A DNA stretch of 8,969 nt from Desulfovibrio sp. UBA2564. Its GTDB lineage: Bacteria; Desulfobacterota; Desulfovibrionia; Desulfovibrionales; Desulfovibrionaceae. A model generated the notes under the pieces. That model saw only the letters and a list, made by a program, of their open reading frames with translations, did not search any database and was not told where the DNA came from. The stretch spans positions 1 to 8,969 of the forward strand of contig DDLU01000011.1 in assembly GCA_002340305.1 (NCBI GenBank), in the 5' to 3' direction. Made by a program: the position numbers and the translations under genes. This document shows positions 5,797 through 8,969 of the stretch, in pieces. Every line of letters begins with the position of its first letter. The first letter of the stretch is position 1.

Positions 5797-6678
5797 ATGA
5801 CATCACACGTAAAAGCAATGTTTTCCGCAAGGCCTGCAGAACTGGGGATCATGGCGGCTGTTACCGGTAGTTTGTTTCTCAGTTTTGATTCAGTTTTCAT
5901 CCGCTTATCCGGTATCAGCGGCTTTGACACGGCTTTCCTGTTTGGAATCTTCTCAGCCATTTCTATGTCGCTGTTTATTCAAACCACAGACCCCCGGGGT
6001 TTAGTAGTTACTCTGAAAGAGAGCGGGTGGCCTGCTGTAGTTTCAGGACTACTTATCGTTGGCAGTGCCCTGTCGGTAATCCTCAGCATCAAACATACCG
6101 CCGTAGCTAATACCATGGTCATCCTTAGCGGAAGGCCAGTCATGACAGCGTTGGCATGCTGGCTGATTTTAAAAGAAAAACCCACCACAAGCCTGTGGCT
6201 TGCCATAACAGGGGTGATCATTGGTATTTCGACCGTGGCTTCAGGTTCGCTACAGTCAGGAACCATACTGGGTGACTTATTTGCATTCAGTGCAGTTATT
6301 TTTCTTGCACTGAACGGCACCTTGTGGAGGTGCTACAAAAATATCAGCCGTATAGTAATTGTAGGGTTGGGCGGTTTTTTTCTGGCCCTGACAATGTCGA
6401 TCCCGGCAGAACCCAGCACGTATTCCGCTGACACATGGATAATCATGGCAGCAATGGGGTTGTTCTCTGCACCGCTGGGCCGAGTTTTAAACGCAACTGC
6501 CACCCGCTACATCCCCGCAGCAGAAGCAGCAATGATCGGCCTGAGCAGTGTGATACTGGCCTCACTCTGGGCATATCTATTCTTCAACGAAATACCTTCT
6601 CTTAACACCATCATTGGTGGAATCATCGTCATTTCAACCATCACCACCTATATTATGATCAAAAGAAGGCAGAACTGA
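5797..6678 (+). CDS. EamA/DMT-superfamily transporter
   Basis: A 293-aa inner-membrane protein with about 10 TM helices arranged as two EamA repeats (about residues 17-148 and 157-288), the standard length and layout of drug/metabolite-transporter superfamily exporters. Each repeat ends with the usual pattern: a charged Lys/Glu turn, LILKEKPTTSLWLAITGVIIG (123-143) and LFFNEIPSLNTIIGGIIVIS (261-280). The second repeat begins GDLFAFSAVIFLALNGTLWR (159-178). The ATG at 5797 has AAGGAG 8 nt upstream. Transcribed alone and divergent from a TetR repressor, with operators between them, it is probably an inducible exporter of a small molecule sensed by that regulator. The substrate cannot be read from the sequence; amino acids, amines, nucleosides or xenobiotics are all possible for the family. 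Confidence 0.88.
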   Translation: MTSHVKAMFSARPAELGIMAAVTGSLFLSFDSVFIRLSGISGFDTAFLFGIFSAISMSLFIQTTDPRGLVVTLKESGWPAVVSGLLIVGSALSVILSIKHTAVANTMVILSGRPVMTALACWLILKEKPTTSLWLAITGVIIGISTVASGSLQSGTILGDLFAFSAVIFLALNGTLWRCYKNISRIVIVGLGGFFLALTMSIPAEPSTYSADTWIIMAAMGLFSAPLGRVLNATATRYIPAAEAAMIGLSSVILASLWAYLFFNEIPSLNTIIGGIIVISTITTYIMIKRRQN

Positions 6679-6688
6679 CGGAAATGAA

Positions 6689-6720
6689 AAAGGCGCGCCG
6701 TATATGCACGGTGCGCCTTT
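6689..6720. terminator. Shared bidirectional terminator
   Basis: AAAGGCGCGCCGT (6689-6701) pairs with ACGGTGCGCCTTT (6708-6720): a 13-bp stem with a single G-U-type pair and a 6-nt loop. It lies 10 bp after the transporter stop and 27 bp after the recD2 stop. On the minus strand the stem ends in five T residues followed by more T-rich sequence, so it should work best for recD2. On the plus strand only a short CTTT tail exists. Confidence 0.85.
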
Positions 6721-6747
6721 AAGTTTACAAAAAATCCGGACTATTAC

Positions 6748-8940
6748 TTAAAATAAACTCTCATCAAAAATTTGTTTAATGCGATAACGCAGGTTGGTAA
6801 ATCTCTTACCGGCGGTGACGTTATTCAGACCAATATTAAAGGCGCGTTTGCTACCGATAAGCACTGCCAGCTTACGGGCACGGGTCAGCCCTGTGTAAAG
6901 CAGGTTACGCTGCAAAAGCATGTAATGCTGTGAAACGATGGGCATAACCACTGCCGGATATTCGCTACCCTGCGACTTATGCACGCTGACTGCGTATGCG
7001 AGGGTCAGTTCATCCAGCTCGGCAAGCTCGTAATGTACAATATTACCGTCGAACTCAGCGGTGAGTTCGTTGTCTTCGGTATTAATATACACAACCCGCC
7101 CGAGGTCGCCGTTGAAGACTTCCTTGTCGTAGTTGTTACGCAGTTGCAAAACGCGATCACCCACGCGGTATTCCACAAAGCCGCGCTTCAACCCTTTGCC
7201 GTTGCCGGGATTAAGCTTTTCCTGCAACAAAGCATTAAGCTTCTGGGTTCCGACATCACCCTTATGCATGGGAGTCAGCACCTGCACGTCAGTCATGGGA
7301 TCAAGGCCGTAGCGTTCGGGAATACGCTCGCAGACAGTCTGAACGATCATATCCTGCACCTTCTGCGTTGACTCCTGCGGAATCCAATAGAAATCTGCTT
7401 CCGGTGCTTCTTCCGGGTGGGGCTGAGGGAATTGTCCATCATTGATCCGGTGGGCATTAACTACGATATAGCTTTCCTGCGCCTGCCGAAAGATATGGTT
7501 CAGCACCGCGCTCTGCACCTGTCCGCTATCGAGCAGATCGGAAAGCACGTTCCCCGGACCGACAGAAGGAAGCTGATTTACATCACCGACAAAAATTACC
7601 CGGCATGTCAACGGCACGGCACGCAATACTGCAAGACAAAGCTGCGCATCAAGCATGGAAGCTTCATCGACAACCAGCACATCAGCCTTAAGCTTCTGGT
7701 CTTCGTTGTAATAAAACCCGCCGTCTTCCGGGGTAAACTGCAACATGCGATGGATGGTGGTAGCCTGTTTTCCGGTAGCTTCGGATAAACGCTTGGCAGC
7801 ACGTCCTGTTGGAGCAGCGAGTTTAATCTTAAGCCCCAATTCCTTCAGGGTCATGACCACAGCGCGGGTAATAGTGGTCTTACCTGTCCCCGGTCCCCCG
7901 GTGATGATAAAAAATTTATTTACGCAGGCTTCAAAAACAGCCTCACGCTGCTCATCTGAAAGGTCGAAACCAAGCTCGGACTCGACTTCAGGAAGTGCCT
8001 TCTCAACCTTCTCCCGGCTGACCGGAGAGGGATGGCTGATCAGGCCGTGCAAACGCTTGCAAATCTCACGCTCGAAGCGGTAAAAATGCATTAGGAAAAC
8101 CGCTTCATCTATGTTCTGTTCAGGGAGATTCTCCACCCGCACACGCTTGCGCTCTCCCAGCGAAAAAATACCCTCGCTGATCAAATCCAGATCAACACCA
8201 CCCAGCATTTTAGCAACATCCTCAATGAGCTTGACCTTAGGTGTAAACATGTGTCCACCACGCTCGCTCACTGAAAACAACGAATAGATAATAGCTGCTT
8301 CAATACGCTGCGGGGAATCAGGCGCAAAACCAAGCTTGAGGGCCATGGCATCAGCGGTTTTAAATCCGATACCCCGAATCTCATAAGCCAGTTCATAGGG
8401 ATTTTCGCTGATCTTGGTTACAGCCTTAGTACCGTAAAGATTAAAAATTTTTGCCGCGTAAGTCGGAGGCACTTCATGAGTATGCAGGAAAAGGATCAAA
8501 TTCTTGATGTCGCGCTGAGAAGACCATGACTCTTTAATCCCTTCCAGTTTTTTCTTGGAAATGCCTTTGATCTTAAGCAATTTTTCCGGCTCTTCATCAA
8601 GAATATCCAGCACATCGATACCAAATTCCTTGACCATTTCCGTGGCGATGGATTCACCGATGCCCTTGATGGAGGACGATTTAAGGAAACGGATAACCCC
8701 GGCCTCAGTTGCCGGACGCACGCGTTCATAAAAATCGGCCTCGAACTGGCGACCGAATTTAGGATGCTGTTTCCAGCGACCGTGAAGTTCAACGGATTCA
8801 CCGGGTGTAAGTGAGCCAAGAACTCCCACAACCGTGATGTGTGAAGGCTCGTCCTTAGAGGCGACACGGGCTACGATGTAGCCGTTCTCTTCATTATGAT
8901 AAACAACTGTACGGACTTCACCAGTGAGAGTATCTGACAC
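6748..8940 (-). CDS. recD2: RecD2-type SF1B DNA helicase (RecD-like ATPase)
   Basis: A 730-aa ATP-dependent 5'-3' DNA helicase of the RecD2 type, the long RecD relative found apart from RecBC and linked to DNA repair and replication. The N-terminal part has an OB-like start (about 1-75, GEVRTVVYHNEENGYIVARV) and helix-hairpin-helix repeats (about 83-140 and 186-204, RGIGFKTADAMA). The motor follows: Walker A GGPGTGKTT (348-356), APTGRAAKRL (376-385), Walker B VLVVDEAS (421-428), GDVNQLPSVGPG (452-463), PMHKGDVG (557-564), the SH3-like region about 590-640, TLAYAVSVHKSQGSE (646-660) and LLYTGLTRAR (690-699). All motor motifs are intact and the length is normal for RecD2. It starts with GTG at 8940; GGAGG lies 8 nt upstream. 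It is convergent with the transporter and shares its terminator. Confidence 0.95.
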   Translation of the reverse strand: MSDTLTGEVRTVVYHNEENGYIVARVASKDEPSHITVVGVLGSLTPGESVELHGRWKQHPKFGRQFEADFYERVRPATEAGVIRFLKSSSIKGIGESIATEMVKEFGIDVLDILDEEPEKLLKIKGISKKKLEGIKESWSSQRDIKNLILFLHTHEVPPTYAAKIFNLYGTKAVTKISENPYELAYEIRGIGFKTADAMALKLGFAPDSPQRIEAAIIYSLFSVSERGGHMFTPKVKLIEDVAKMLGGVDLDLISEGIFSLGERKRVRVENLPEQNIDEAVFLMHFYRFEREICKRLHGLISHPSPVSREKVEKALPEVESELGFDLSDEQREAVFEACVNKFFIITGGPGTGKTTITRAVVMTLKELGLKIKLAAPTGRAAKRLSEATGKQATTIHRMLQFTPEDGGFYYNEDQKLKADVLVVDEASMLDAQLCLAVLRAVPLTCRVIFVGDVNQLPSVGPGNVLSDLLDSGQVQSAVLNHIFRQAQESYIVVNAHRINDGQFPQPHPEEAPEADFYWIPQESTQKVQDMIVQTVCERIPERYGLDPMTDVQVLTPMHKGDVGTQKLNALLQEKLNPGNGKGLKRGFVEYRVGDRVLQLRNNYDKEVFNGDLGRVVYINTEDNELTAEFDGNIVHYELAELDELTLAYAVSVHKSQGSEYPAVVMPIVSQHYMLLQRNLLYTGLTRARKLAVLIGSKRAFNIGLNNVTAGKRFTNLRYRIKQIFDESLF

Positions 8941-8948
8941 TAAAAAAG

Positions 8949-8968
8949 CCTCCGGCGGCTCTCCGAGG
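8949..8968 (-). promoter_or_regulatory. recD2 ribosome site inside a G+C-rich hairpin
   Basis: On the minus strand the GGAGG Shine-Dalgarno (8953-8949) is 8 nt before GTG 8940. CCTCGG (8968-8963) can pair with CC-GAGG (8955-8949 with G8953 bulged), leaving a 7-nt loop, so the ribosome site could be partly masked. The hairpin is followed by one C and six T residues running to the start codon, which also makes it resemble a terminator. The window ends here, so a longer stem cannot be judged. Confidence 0.45.
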
Positions 8969-8969
8969 G

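Noticed and set aside
5766..6320. Minus-strand frames opposite the transporter (5766-5960 and 5979-6320)
   Set aside because: They are antisense to a well supported EamA transporter and show no domain or ribosome site.
6979..8083. Plus-strand frames of 112-130 codons opposite recD2
   Set aside because: Shadows of the helicase gene, whose motor motifs are all intact on the minus strand.

Overview
The window looks like chromosomal DNA of a Gram-negative, probably marine Desulfovibrionales-like bacterium. The reasons are an exosortase-type exopolysaccharide (EPS) locus, moderate G+C with short Shine-Dalgarno-led operons, an EAL-domain relic, and a RecD2-type helicase without recBC beside it. 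The taxonomic guess is inference; no marker gene such as an rRNA is present.

Left part (1-4624, minus strand): a tightly packed polysaccharide operon. In transcription order it holds a GT4-family glycosyltransferase (4624-3524), an O-antigen ligase/Wzy-type polymerase (3527-2250), a heparinase II/III-family polysaccharide lyase-like protein (2253-421) and, after a 113-nt gap, the first 102 codons of an exosortase (307 down to the window edge). The first three genes overlap by 4 bp each (ATGA type). The set is typical of the EPS/exosortase (PEP-CTERM-like) systems, in which a membrane transpeptidase-like exosortase processes tagged exported proteins and the neighbouring genes build the surface polysaccharide.

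Middle (4625-5079): the leader of that operon, with a bulged inverted repeat just before the glycosyltransferase ribosome site. On the opposite strand lies a decayed C-terminal half of an EAL (cyclic-di-GMP phosphodiesterase) domain, which has lost key residues.

Right-middle (5080-6720): a TetR/AcrR-family repressor and a divergent EamA/DMT-type 10-TM transporter form a self-contained module. The 130-bp spacer carries two related inverted repeats that overlap the predicted -10 regions of two divergent promoters; the promoters share one -35 segment. The tetR start is best placed at a GTG with a good ribosome site (195 aa) rather than at upstream ATGs. A G+C-rich hairpin at 6689-6720 serves as a shared terminator for the transporter and the convergent recD2.

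Right (6748-8940, minus strand): a complete RecD2-type SF1B helicase starting at GTG. Its Shine-Dalgarno lies inside a G+C-rich, hairpin-forming sequence followed by a T-run at the window edge. No RNA genes, CRISPR arrays or insertion sequences were seen.
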